Of a stretch of DNA of 64,000 bases, positions 8,347 through 15,863 are shown in pieces. The position numbers were made by a program, and so were the translations under genes. The stretch is from contig JAKFVT010000031.1 of the NCBI GenBank assembly GCA_021732005.1, forward strand, positions 1-64,000, read 5' to 3'. The stretch comes from Mycobacterium sp. (GTDB lineage: Bacteria; Actinomycetota; Actinomycetes; Mycobacteriales; Mycobacteriaceae). The notes under the pieces are model-generated. The model was not told the DNA's origin and made no database searches. It was given only the letters and a program-made list of their open reading frames with translations. Each line of letters opens with the position of its first letter. Position 1 is the first letter of the stretch.

Positions 8347-9044
8347 GCTGCGCCTCGCATGTCGCGCTTGAGGATTCGAGCCACCGTTGCCGCACACCAG
8401 GTACCGCCGCGCTTGGTCGGGTGGCCTTCGGCGGTCAGCGCTTCGGCGATGTCGCGGAGCGGAACACCTTGCGCCGCGAGCGACTTCATCTTGCGTAGGG
8501 CTTGCTGCTCGATGGGCTCTGGCACGAGCTGACCGTTGGCCGATCGGTACCCGTAGGGCAGCGCGCCGTGGGCGTGGCCGCCCCGTGCGGCCTTTGCGGC
8601 ACGGCCTGCGGCGAGGCGGTCGACGGTCATCTCGCGGTCGTACTCGGAGATGGCGCCCATGATGACGCGAACCAGCTTGCGGCTCGGGTCTTTCGACTCA
8701 CCATTCAGCATCTCGTTCTCGTTCTCGCGGGTGGACAACACGATGCCTCCGAGATCGGACAGCTTGCGTAGCAATAGTTCCTGCACCATGACGTCGCGGG
8801 CCAGCCGGTCCAGGCGGGCGACGACGACTCCGTGCGCTTGGCCACTCTTGACCAATGCTGCGGCCCCAGACCAGCCTGCGCGGTCGCGTAGCTCTGATGC
8901 ACCGCTGATCACGTCGGTCTGCCAGGACACAATCTTATGTCGACCCACCTTTGCCCAGGCGCAGATTGCCGCACGTTGCAGTTCCGGCCCGTAGGCCTCT
9001 TGTTGGTGGGCCGATGAGACCCGGATGTAGGCGACTACTCGCAC
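8343..9044 (-). CDS. Serine recombinase (resolvase/invertase family)
   Basis: A 233-residue serine recombinase. GTG at 9044 is chosen because AAAGGGGAAGG lies directly upstream and the protein then begins VRVVAYIRVSS, with catalytic Ser10; the longer frame adds an unrelated leader. The catalytic domain continues with GVVVARLDRLARD (active-site Arg residues) and the long E helix region IMGAISEYDREMTVDRLAAGR. A short C-terminal recombinase/HTH region (PLRDIAEALTAEGHPTKRGGTWCAATVARILKR) follows. It is too short for a large phage serine integrase, so a resolvase, invertase or multimer-resolution role is more likely. It starts an operon with the small SH3-like protein and the tyrosine integrase. 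Confidence 0.9.
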   Translation of the reverse strand: MRVVAYIRVSSAHQQEAYGPELQRAAICAWAKVGRHKIVSWQTDVISGASELRDRAGWSGAAALVKSGQAHGVVVARLDRLARDVMVQELLLRKLSDLGGIVLSTRENENEMLNGESKDPSRKLVRVIMGAISEYDREMTVDRLAAGRAAKAARGGHAHGALPYGYRSANGQLVPEPIEQQALRKMKSLAAQGVPLRDIAEALTAEGHPTKRGGTWCAATVARILKRDMRGAA

Positions 9045-9136
9045 GCCTTCCCCTTTCCACAGGCCGCTGACCAGCGGCGTAGCTGAATACGGGGATAAAG
9101 CTACGCCAGCTAGGCACAATAGTTGGTACAAAGCTG

Positions 9137-9793
9137 CTACCGCCCACGTCGAGGGCGTGCGGCCTGCGCCCGGCGGTTCGCTGCGGCTACGTCGCCGACT
9201 GCGTCCTCCAGGCGCACTAGCTCGCGGCTAGCGCGGTGCGGGGTATCGGGCGGGTCCTCGGCCCACGCAGGCCGGTCCACACGCTCTCCGTGGCGCTCGG
9301 GGTGCGGTTCGGGGCCGTCCTCGACAATCTCGGCGTCCACGATCTCCGTCGGCGGCAGGGCGCGCGGCTCCTCGGGCGGAAGGCCGCGTCGGGCGCGGTG
9401 TTCCGCGCGGGTCGTCCGCCCGACCGACATCGCGATATCGCCCATAATCTCCTCCCACGGCTCGGCGGCCTTCGCCGACACCTCGACTTGGGCGGGCGGT
9501 TTCAGCCCGACGCGGTCGAGTGCGTCCCGGACGGCGGCGAGCTTGACGGCTTCGGACTCCGCGCTCTCGGCGATACCGAGGAGCTGCTTGGCCATGCGGT
9601 CCGCCGCCTCGTCCAGCCGCTGCCGCGCTCGCGCAATCACGGCGGGAGCTCGGCCTCCGTGGTGGGTACACACTGTTCCACCGCGTATCGCCCACCGGCG
9701 ACATTGCTCACCGTTCTTCTTGTGCGCTGTGCAGCGCCGCGCCGGGTTGCCCCGGTTCCATTCAATAGGTTCGCTGTCCGAAGGGTTAGTCAT
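9137..9793 (-). CDS. Zinc-motif 'HGG' phage protein, possible small-terminase-like
   Basis: A 218-residue protein preceded by AAAGGAG (about 9802-9808). Residues 20-48 carry RRCTAHKKNGEQC...GGTVCTHHGG, a Cys/Cys/Cys/His zinc-binding pattern ending in HGG. I know this from many actinophage proteins that sit at the start of small-terminase or DNA-binding proteins. A helical segment rich in Arg/Ala (RARQRLDEAADRMAKQLLGIAESAESEAVKLAAVRDALDRVGL) follows, then an acidic/proline tail and a basic C-terminus. If it is TerS-like, it could direct packaging using a helper phage terminase. That is inference; a plain DNA-binding protein is equally possible. Confidence 0.6.
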   Translation of the reverse strand: MTNPSDSEPIEWNRGNPARRCTAHKKNGEQCRRWAIRGGTVCTHHGGRAPAVIARARQRLDEAADRMAKQLLGIAESAESEAVKLAAVRDALDRVGLKPPAQVEVSAKAAEPWEEIMGDIAMSVGRTTRAEHRARRGLPPEEPRALPPTEIVDAEIVEDGPEPHPERHGERVDRPAWAEDPPDTPHRASRELVRLEDAVGDVAAANRRAQAARPRRGR

Positions 9794-9821
9794 GCCGAAT
9801 CTCCTTTCGTCATTGCTGCAT

Positions 9822-9962
9822 TCATCGTTCGCCGGGCCTCGTCCAGTCCACGGGCCACGGCTCTCGTCGCGGGTTACGTCTAGGTCGTCTGGGATGTCCT
9901 CGGCGGGTTCGCCTCTGGGGTGCCCACCAGTAGGGCGGTTCGGGCGGGGTGTAGACGTTCAT
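9822..9962 (-). CDS. Small Trp/Pro/Arg-rich ORF
   Basis: An ORF of 46 residues (starts MNVYTPPEPPYWWAPQRRTRRG, ends WTRPGER). The ATG at 9962 overlaps the stop of an upstream out-of-frame reading frame as ATGA, and the stop lies 28 bp before the zinc-protein start. There is no strong Shine-Dalgarno. Composition (PPYWW then many Arg) resembles other tiny phage ORFs but nothing I can name. It is supported only by position in a tightly packed minus-strand gene run. Confidence 0.35.
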   Translation of the reverse strand: MNVYTPPEPPYWWAPQRRTRRGHPRRPRRNPRREPWPVDWTRPGER

Positions 9963-10028
9963 CGGTCGGCCCGCCAGCGCTCCCCGTCGCGGGTCGCGCG
10001 CCTACGCGCGTAGGTGCCCAACCGGGTA

Positions 10029-10058
10029 TATCTAGGGGTATCTAGGGACATCTGAGGA
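10029..10058. repeat. Three tandem 10-bp repeats near the replication gene
   Basis: TATCTAGGGG, TATCTAGGGA and CATCTGAGGA lie head to tail at 10029-10038, 10039-10048 and 10049-10058. They fall in the 276-bp stretch between the small ORF (9962) and the prim-pol stop (10239). No gene in that stretch can be supported. Short tandem direct repeats beside a replication gene can be iterons, so this stretch plus the hairpin at 10196-10221 is a candidate origin. Only three degenerate copies are present. Confidence 0.35.
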
Positions 10059-10195
10059 TTTCTTGGACCTCGCCTAGGCAGGCTTGATGGCCTTGAAAGC
10101 CCTAGACGCCCCTGTTCCCCTGCGCCTGGAACCAGGCAATTCTTGGCCGATTTCGTTGATTTAAGCTGCGCGGCAGATCCGCGACGTACCTGTCT

Positions 10196-10221
10196 AGAAG
10201 TACCTCTTGTCAGGTACTTCT
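10196..10221. other. 10-bp perfect hairpin downstream of prim-pol
   Basis: AGAAGTACCT (10196-10205) and AGGTACTTCT (10212-10221) are perfect inverted repeats around a 6-base loop, starting 18 bp past the prim-pol stop codon. There is no T-run on the minus strand, so it is not a clean intrinsic terminator. It could stabilise or end the replication transcript, or be part of an origin or operator. Confidence 0.5.
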
Positions 10222-10238
10222 TGAAGCGAACAGCCCGA

Positions 10239-12554
10239 CTACACATCGCCGTCGCCTTCGTCGGCGGGCCGCAGACGAACCGTGGTAGGCGGCAGCTCCC
10301 ACGTCCAGTGGTCGATCTTGCTACCAACACGCACGGAGCGCTTCACGACTCCCATGTGATTAGCCGCGTCCCTCACCGGCTTCGCCGAGCAGTTCACGAC
10401 CTCCCGCGTCTTGGTCGTCGCTTCATCGGCTCGCATTGACCCATCCGCCAACAACTCTCGCAATATGCGCTCGCACTCATCTCTGACGGGAGCGCTCTTG
10501 CGCGCGTCACCGGCCTTCGCACCATCCGCGCCCAGGAGCTGGTCCGCGTCAAGGTCTAGTGCACCGTGCCATCGCACCACCGGTGTATCGGGATCAGATG
10601 AGGCGCTAATAAGTTTGTAGCCCAGTGCGTTCGGGTCTTTCGTCAAGTTGCCCTTCGTGAGCGCAATCGCATGCGTCGGTCCATTCAGTTTGGGCTCTTT
10701 GAGCTTTCCTGCGACTATCACAGAGCGCGTAATGCCCGTGTACGCAACGGTCCCGCTGCCTCTGTGCTTCGCGGTCATTCCCGTCGCTTTATTGAGGTGC
10801 CGGACCAGCAAAATTGCGCAACCTGTCTCCCGCGCAAGAGCGACCAACGGCATCAGCGCCTGTCGGGTACTCGGGTCATCACCTGGCTTTACTCTTCGCG
10901 TCGAGATGAACGCGGTCACCGGGTCGATAACTACCAGCCTCGCATCGACTTCCGCGATGGCCCGCCGCAAGCGGTCCACATCGTCAGGGATGACAAAAGG
11001 CATCGGATCGCCGCTTTCGCCGGTCGGCTGGCGCATGGCCGCAACACGCGACAGGTCGGCCCCGGCAGCCATGAGGCGAGGAACGATGGTGTCCCCTTCG
11101 TCGTCCTCCACTCCGACCAACACCACACCGGCGGGCTCCCCGTCGTCCTGCTCAACGTCGTGGTCGTCAATCCGGGTCTGAGGCCACTCGCCACCCGTGG
11201 ACACGATCGCGGCGATCGTGAGGGTGAGCATCGACTTGCCTACATCGGGGTCGCCCTCCAAGATCGACACCTTGCCGAGGGGCAACCATGGACGCCACAG
11301 CCATAGAACCTTTGTCGGCACTACGTCCGCGAGCGATCGGGTCACTGGTTCGTTCTGTTCACCGATCGTTCTTGCTGCCCATGCGTCGCAGTCGAACTTG
11401 TTGGCGTCTACCGCACATCGGTCGTCGGGTACGTACGTGCCGAATATGGGTTGGATCTTGTCGAGGGCTCCGGCGATGCCGCGCCCCATTTCGCCGCGCA
11501 GAGTCTCTATGTCGCGCTTCCCCAGCGCCGCGGGCAGGCCCGCTCGCGCCACCGCATCGAGTGCGGCCGCGACGCCCGCGTGGCCTTCGGCGGCCAAGTT
11601 CAGAAGCCGCCACTGTGCATCCCGCAGCACGTCATGGCTGCTCGTGCTGGCCCCTATCTTTGCTACCCACTCATCGACAGCAGACTTCATCGCCGAACAC
11701 ATCTCGTCGCCGAAGCCTCGGCGGTCGGTAAGCCAGTCCCACAGTTGGCCGTCAGTCATGTCGCTTATCGGGTCGTCGCTCTCTTCCGTCCCGCCGTGCG
11801 TGAGCCGTGTGAACCAGAGTTCCGGCAGAACCGCGATGTCGGCGATAGTCGGGATCCCTTCCTCGATCCGCTCCAGCGTGTCCGCCCCAGCGTCCGTGAG
11901 CATCGACGGCGCACCCCAGCCCCACTCGTAAGTGGCCGGCTGCCCATCGGCGTCCTCGGCGTCGGGGTTAACGCTCGGGTGAACGACCATGTAGCGGTGG
12001 CGCTTCTGGATCACCTCAATTGAGTCGGCTGCCTTCCCGGCGAACCGGTAACCCTTCGGCACAAGGAACACTGCGATGCAACTACCGGTCGATAGCCTGG
12101 CCCCGCTCAACGCGGTCGCGGGTAGTTGGCCTAGTTCGGCCTCCAATTCCCCCAGCTGCGCGGCACCTCGCTTCTCGCTCTCACCCTTGGTGTAGTTGTC
12201 GATGTCAATGCCAACCAGTTCCCAGCCATCGACATTGTTGCCCGCGTAGATCGGGGGTAGGTCGTCACGACCCTCCAGGAACTCTCGGGGAACCTCCGCC
12301 AGACGCAGCGCAATATTGCCGCGCGCCTGATTGCGCGCCCACTGGGCAACTTGGTGATCGGTGGGGTGGGCCTTGCCGCCACCAGTGAATCCCGCTGGCG
12401 GCGGGTGTTTCTTACCGGGTGGTAAAGGCAATGTCCCCAGAAAACCTCGCGCGCGGTAGCGACGGGCCGCGCTCCGAAAAGCCCCTTGCTTCGGCATTCG
12501 CGGCCCAGGGTCGGCAGGTAAAGTACTAGTCACGTCATCGGCTCCAGCGCTCAT
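10239..12554 (-). CDS. Prim-pol/RecA-like ATPase replication protein
   Basis: A 771-residue bifunctional replication protein. The N-terminal half (about 25-250) resembles the archaeo-eukaryotic prim-pol domain of plasmids and satellites, with the metal-binding GIDIDN (115-120), an STGS motif near 155 and RHRYMVVHPSV (185-195). The second half is an AAA_25/RepA-type RecA-like ATPase with Walker A GDPDVGKS (434-441), GVEDDEGDTI, Walker B LVVIDPV (540-546) and RHLNKATG/HRGSG sensor segments (585-601). The last 80 residues look like a winged helix (VRDECERILRELLADGSMRADE...). It would prime and unwind the excised element's DNA. Such fused primase-helicases are typical of phage satellites and integrative plasmids. 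Confidence 0.85.
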   Translation of the reverse strand: MSAGADDVTSTLPADPGPRMPKQGAFRSAARRYRARGFLGTLPLPPGKKHPPPAGFTGGGKAHPTDHQVAQWARNQARGNIALRLAEVPREFLEGRDDLPPIYAGNNVDGWELVGIDIDNYTKGESEKRGAAQLGELEAELGQLPATALSGARLSTGSCIAVFLVPKGYRFAGKAADSIEVIQKRHRYMVVHPSVNPDAEDADGQPATYEWGWGAPSMLTDAGADTLERIEEGIPTIADIAVLPELWFTRLTHGGTEESDDPISDMTDGQLWDWLTDRRGFGDEMCSAMKSAVDEWVAKIGASTSSHDVLRDAQWRLLNLAAEGHAGVAAALDAVARAGLPAALGKRDIETLRGEMGRGIAGALDKIQPIFGTYVPDDRCAVDANKFDCDAWAARTIGEQNEPVTRSLADVVPTKVLWLWRPWLPLGKVSILEGDPDVGKSMLTLTIAAIVSTGGEWPQTRIDDHDVEQDDGEPAGVVLVGVEDDEGDTIVPRLMAAGADLSRVAAMRQPTGESGDPMPFVIPDDVDRLRRAIAEVDARLVVIDPVTAFISTRRVKPGDDPSTRQALMPLVALARETGCAILLVRHLNKATGMTAKHRGSGTVAYTGITRSVIVAGKLKEPKLNGPTHAIALTKGNLTKDPNALGYKLISASSDPDTPVVRWHGALDLDADQLLGADGAKAGDARKSAPVRDECERILRELLADGSMRADEATTKTREVVNCSAKPVRDAANHMGVVKRSVRVGSKIDHWTWELPPTTVRLRPADEGDGDV

Positions 12555-12606
12555 TGGCGTATCGCCCCGGCCCGGGAGTTGCTACCCGTGTCGGGGCACA
12601 CTTCGT

Positions 12607-12843
12607 TTATTGGGCGACAGCGGGTTTCGGTAGCCGATAGACGCCGGATTGCTTGCGTGACTCGATCCAGTCCCAGCCGTCCCGCCGGGAGAAGAGGTTC
12701 GTGTTACCCAGTCGCGTCGGACTGATCTCGCGACGAAGCCCCGCATGTTTAACGGCTCGCCGTGTGACGGGGATGCCCTCGTCGTAGTGAAGCCATTCCC
12801 AAAGCTCTTGCTCGGTCATGATCGGCTTCTGATCCTCGTTCAT
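12607..12843 (-). CDS. Small HTH DNA-binding protein, excisionase/regulator-like
   Basis: A 78-residue protein. The core MTEQELWEWLHYDEGIPVTRRAVKHAGLRREISPTRLGNTNLFSRRDGWDWIESRK has the winged-helix layout of small excisionase or AlpA/MerR-type proteins. One helix pair is followed by a wing in which a target-binding segment (NLFSRRDGWDWIESR) mirrors the common 'F+..+L..W' ending. It lies 52 bp upstream of prim-pol on the same strand. A candidate operator CTTTC-GAAATT-GAAAG sits just upstream of its start (12857-12872). Either Xis or a repressor/activator of the replication operon is possible. Confidence 0.65.
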   Translation of the reverse strand: MNEDQKPIMTEQELWEWLHYDEGIPVTRRAVKHAGLRREISPTRLGNTNLFSRRDGWDWIESRKQSGVYRLPKPAVAQ

Positions 12844-12921
12844 TGGTGCATTGGCCCTTTCGAAATTGAAAGAGCGCGCCCGCCAAGACTCAACACCCCG
12901 GCCGCGAATGGCCGTCCTCGC

Positions 12922-13098
12922 CTACCTTACCCGAACTGACGGCGGCGCGGCGCCGATATAGCGGCGGAGCCAATCACCCAATTCGACTGTGCGCCAGACA
13001 ATCACGGTGCAAATACCTTTAGCCGCACTTAAGGTATTGGCGATCGGGGTACACAGGTGTACCAACTGGCCCGGTTCGGGCCACGAATGGTTATACAT
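12922..13098 (-). CDS. Possible small ORF overlapping the Cys-rich gene stop
   Basis: A 58-residue frame (starts MYNHSWPEPGQL, ends PPSVRVR) whose ATG at 13098 overlaps the stop of the preceding gene by 8 bp, a coupling arrangement. Against it, the frame runs through two strong palindromes (13048-13063 and 13068-13082), so the stretch may instead be a regulatory intergenic region. No family resemblance is seen. Confidence 0.25.
   Translation of the reverse strand: MYNHSWPEPGQLVHLCTPIANTLSAAKGICTVIVWRTVELGDWLRRYIGAAPPSVRVR
13048..13063. promoter_or_regulatory. 16-bp palindrome, candidate operator, with adjacent hairpin
   Basis: GGTACAC-AG-GTGTACC is a perfect 7-bp inverted repeat with a 2-bp spacer. 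Immediately beside it GGCCCG-GTT-CGGGCC (13068-13082) can form a tight hairpin. Both lie in the 247-bp gap between the Cys-rich gene stop (13091) and the small HTH gene start (12843). The first looks like a regulator operator, the second like a transcript-end hairpin without a T-run. Confidence 0.4.
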
Positions 13099-13783
13099 TC
13101 GCTGGCGGCCAGTCCTCGACGGTCTCAAGCCTCGCGATCTCGGCGTTGGTCTTGTAGGTTTCGGCGGCGATCTTGCCGGCTACGTCCCCACACGACCAGC
13201 AGGACCGGTACAGCAGGATCAACGTGCCCCGGTCGGTGGCGAGGAGTCGGGCCGTGTCGTCACACGCCGGGGCGAGTCGAACGTTGCACTCCAGTCCGCA
13301 GCTGCCTTCGCAGCCGTAGCGGCTGCAGTCGCAGTAGTCCAACGTGTCCACTTTGTGGGCGAGAGAGCCAGCGGCGTAGCTGACCGTGCTGAGTCGGCGG
13401 GTGGGGGCGTCGCGCCAGCGGTCGCGGACGATGTCGACGTGGTTCGTTCCCACCGCCCATATCCGCACGACACCCTGCTCGGCGGGGTCGTCGGGGTCGT
13501 AGTCAGTGTCCCAGGTGTTGTAGCGGAGCTGGCCCAGGCCGGCCAGGCGGTGGAACTCGGCAGCATCCGCGTCAACGCGATCGGCTAACGCGGGCACCCG
13601 GGCAGGATCAAAGAGCACCCGGTCGCCCATCGCGAGGTTTAACCATGTCTTCAACATGACCTGTTGAGCGCGGTCGATGGCGCGTACTTGGGTGTTGGCG
13701 CGCGGGTCCATCGGCCGCACATTGCTGAGCGCAGGGAACTTGCGCAAGAGTTCCTGGCGGCGTTGGGGATCGAGGTCGCTCAC
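13091..13783 (-). CDS. Cysteine-rich element protein of unknown function
   Basis: A 230-residue protein I do not recognise. GTG at 13783 is chosen because it overlaps the stop of the upstream HTH gene (GTGA) and has AGGAGG a few bases before it. The N-terminal part (QRRQELLRKFPAL...QVRAIDRAQQVMLKTWLNLAMGDRVLF) is helical. The C-terminal third is rich in cysteines (YCDCSRYGCEGSCGLECN, then ACDD and SCWSCGDVAGK), suggesting one or two metal or disulphide sites. It is translationally coupled to the HTH protein, so the two probably act together early in the element's cycle. Confidence 0.75.
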   Translation of the reverse strand: MSDLDPQRRQELLRKFPALSNVRPMDPRANTQVRAIDRAQQVMLKTWLNLAMGDRVLFDPARVPALADRVDADAAEFHRLAGLGQLRYNTWDTDYDPDDPAEQGVVRIWAVGTNHVDIVRDRWRDAPTRRLSTVSYAAGSLAHKVDTLDYCDCSRYGCEGSCGLECNVRLAPACDDTARLLATDRGTLILLYRSCWSCGDVAGKIAAETYKTNAEIARLETVEDWPPANV

Positions 13784-14028
13784 GACGCCTCCTCGGCTTT
13801 GGTCATGATCCACTCGAACAGTCCGTGCGTCGAGAAAAACAGCGCGCCAGACATTTTCGTGCACGGTATCTCGCGGCGATTCGCCGCTTCACGGACGTAG
13901 TTCAGCGTCACAGGCACCCCCAGGACATCATTGAGCCAGCGGTGCGCGCCTGCGCGTCCTCGGATCGTGGGGATGTTCGTAAGCACGACGCCGGGCGGCG
14001 GTTCGTGCTTGAGTGGTGTTCTTGCCAT
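13780..14028 (-). CDS. Small HTH protein, excisionase-like
   Basis: An 82-residue protein with strong GGAGGAG just before ATG 14028. Residues 25-75 (RAGAHRWLNDVLGVPVTLNYVREAANRREIPCTKMSGALFFSTHGLFEWIMTK) show the helix-turn-helix plus wing and the final 'F.....L..W' segment typical of excisionases and HTH_17-type proteins. It is the first gene of the minus-strand run and faces the capsid operon across a 219- to 231-bp divergent gap. It is the better of two Xis candidates and may also regulate this divergent promoter. Confidence 0.65.
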   Translation of the reverse strand: MARTPLKHEPPPGVVLTNIPTIRGRAGAHRWLNDVLGVPVTLNYVREAANRREIPCTKMSGALFFSTHGLFEWIMTKAEEAS

Positions 14029-14247
14029 TGCTCCTCCGATGCAGACATTCCGCGCAACGGTTGTATCCTGTTCAAGCGAAAGGCTATTCGACTCTTACCG
14101 CTAGTCTAGTCGCCGCCCGCCTTAGTCCGCCGACCTTTAGGCGCGGCTCGTACGCCGACCGCCACACACCCACCAAGCGCCAACTTTGATTGGGCGGCGC
14201 AACGTGTCTCAGGCGTAGCGTCGAAGCGATAACAACTATCTCAGGCG
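14029..14247. promoter_or_regulatory. Divergent control region between early and capsid operons
   Basis: No gene fits here. It separates the minus-strand HTH gene (start 14028) from the plus-strand capsid-like gene (start 14248 or 14260), so it must hold both promoters. The word TCTCAGGCG occurs twice in direct orientation, at 14207-14215 and 14239-14247, 32 bp apart. I could not assign convincing -10/-35 pairs. Confidence 0.4.
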
Positions 14248-15369
14248 GTGAAAGTTACTATGGGTAAGGGCATCTCAACTCGAGGCGACGTTCTCGTCAA
14301 CATGACAGCCGATGGCGTCGACCTCAATGAAGTATGGGGTGAGCTACAGGACGTACTAGAGCTTTGGAACTCCGAACGCAAGAGCGTCACGGACCTCTTG
14401 TGCTACCGGACAGTCAATGTCGCCGACGCCATTGCACAAAGCGTGACGTCCGACAGCTTCGAGGAAGCAACGGAATTCGGTATTCCGCTGGCGATCCGAC
14501 CTCCCACTGACGTACTCAAGCTCGGCTACTCCTTCAAGGACTGGGACCTGCGGACAGCGTTCACGTGGAAGTTCTTGCGAGAGGCGACCGCCGAGCAGAT
14601 CACTGCGCATGTGACCCGCGTTCTGGAGGCAGATAACAAGCTCACCACCGGCACGGTACTCAATCGGTTCTTCGACCCAGCGACGCAACTCAACGAATGG
14701 GGCCACATATGCTACGGGTTGTGGTCGGGCGACTCGATGGTGCCGCCGCCGTATCTCGGCAAGACATTCACCCGGGACCATACCCATTACCTAACAACGG
14801 GTTACGACGTGCTTGATCCGCCCGACGTCGAGGGGCTTCTCTACCACGTTAAGGAGCACGGCTACGGCACGCACCCGGCGACGCAACTTGTCATCCTCGT
14901 CAACCCGGTCGACTTCGACGCAGCGGGCATGTCGTCGTGGCGAGCAGGCGTCGAAGTCCGCACCAACGTTAAGGCCAAGTGGGACTACATACCCTCCGCG
15001 CTCATGCCGGCATGGATCAGCGACGAGACGATCCACGGCCCCATTCCCAACGCGGAGTTCAACGGCCTTCAGGTGTGGGGTTCTTACGCCGGGGCGCTCG
15101 TCATCCAATCGAACTATGTGCCGGGGGGTTACGTCACTGTCGTGGCGACCGGCGGACCGAACTCCAATGCCAACCCAGTTGGCTTCCGAGAACATGTCAA
15201 CCAGGCTTACCGAGGCCTGCGCCACATTCCTGGGAACGGGCAGTATCCGATCCAGGATTCGTTTTACGTCAGGGGTTTTGGTGTTGGCACTCGACATCGA
15301 GGCGCAGCTGCCGTCGCCCAAATCACCACCAACACCCTCTACACGCCGCCAACAACGATAGAGACCTAG
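14248..15369 (+). CDS. Probable HK97-type major capsid protein
   Basis: A 373-residue protein (GTG 14248) or 369 residues from ATG 14260 (MGKGISTRGDVL); neither has an ideal Shine-Dalgarno. The layout resembles small phage capsid proteins: a flexible N-terminus, a beta hairpin region (FEEATEFGIPLAIRPPTDVLKLGYSF), a long spine-like helix (FLREATAEQITAHVTRVLEADNKLTTGTVLNRFF), a P-domain-like central part, VILVNPVDFDAAGM, and a C-terminal strand FGVGTRHRGAAAVAQITTN like the last strand of many actinophage capsids. It is the only morphogenesis-type gene in the element. The assignment rests on this layout and context, so an encapsulin-like shell or an unrelated protein remains possible. Confidence 0.55.
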   Translation: MKVTMGKGISTRGDVLVNMTADGVDLNEVWGELQDVLELWNSERKSVTDLLCYRTVNVADAIAQSVTSDSFEEATEFGIPLAIRPPTDVLKLGYSFKDWDLRTAFTWKFLREATAEQITAHVTRVLEADNKLTTGTVLNRFFDPATQLNEWGHICYGLWSGDSMVPPPYLGKTFTRDHTHYLTTGYDVLDPPDVEGLLYHVKEHGYGTHPATQLVILVNPVDFDAAGMSSWRAGVEVRTNVKAKWDYIPSALMPAWISDETIHGPIPNAEFNGLQVWGSYAGALVIQSNYVPGGYVTVVATGGPNSNANPVGFREHVNQAYRGLRHIPGNGQYPIQDSFYVRGFGVGTRHRGAAAVAQITTNTLYTPPTTIET

Positions 15370-15371
15370 CG

Positions 15372-15677
15372 ATGTCCGGCTACACGCGCGCCCCAGAGCC
15401 CTACCGCGATCCCCCGCCGTCACCACCATCGCGGCGTCGGGCGCAGGACCCGCTCCTGCTGGCTCGCGACCGCACTGGCGATCAGTCGACGGAGTTCAGC
15501 TGGGGACCGGGTCCGGTCGCCCCGCGCCTCAATGGCCGCTCGCCGGAAGACGGCGGCGTCTACATGCCCCGGTCGCCGCGCGTCGATCCGCCGGCCAGCG
15601 GGGTAGGTCGGCCCCGGCAGCACCGCCGCTCACCCGCCGAGGCGCGCGGCTATCCCGGCGAACAGGTCGCCCGCTGA
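15372..15677 (+). CDS. Pro/Arg-rich disordered protein downstream of the capsid gene
   Basis: A 101-residue protein (starts MSGYTRAPEPYRDPPPSPP) beginning 2 bp after the capsid-like stop, so it is co-transcribed and probably coupled. Composition is dominated by Pro, Arg, Gly and Ser with no predicted globular core. No family is recognised. Its place suggests a capsid accessory, scaffold-like or DNA-binding role, but nothing in the sequence proves it. Confidence 0.55.
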   Translation: MSGYTRAPEPYRDPPPSPPSRRRAQDPLLLARDRTGDQSTEFSWGPGPVAPRLNGRSPEDGGVYMPRSPRVDPPASGVGRPRQHRRSPAEARGYPGEQVAR

Positions 15678-15743
15678 GCGGCACTCGTCCGCACACGCCT
15701 ACGGCGACGCTAGGCCGCAGAAACGACACACGAGAGGACCGAC

Positions 15744-15863
15744 ATGGCCACCAAGAAACAAGCGGCTGCCCGGTCGAAGTTCGCCCGCCACGCCCGCACG
15801 AAGAACAAAAACACCAAAGTGGGCCGCGCCGCCGCCAAGCGCGGCGAGGCCAAGGTCAAGTAG
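15744..15863 (+). CDS. 39-residue highly basic protein
   Basis: A tiny ORF from ATG 15744 (MATKKQAAARSKFARHARTK...) to TAG 15863, preceded by GAGAGGA at good spacing. About 14 of 39 residues are Lys or Arg and most of the rest are Ala, Asn and Thr, giving a protamine-like or ribosomal-protein-like character. It follows the capsid-like and Pro/Arg-rich genes on the same strand. A nucleic-acid-binding or packaging-associated role is a reasonable inference. It would be missed by length-filtered gene calling. Confidence 0.6.
   Translation: MATKKQAAARSKFARHARTKNKNTKVGRAAAKRGEAKVK

Noticed and set aside
9959..10330. 123-codon minus-strand frame downstream of prim-pol
   Set aside because: Its 5' part lies out of frame inside prim-pol and its 3' part runs through the tandem repeats and hairpin. 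Only its stop, overlapping the 46-residue ORF start, is of interest.
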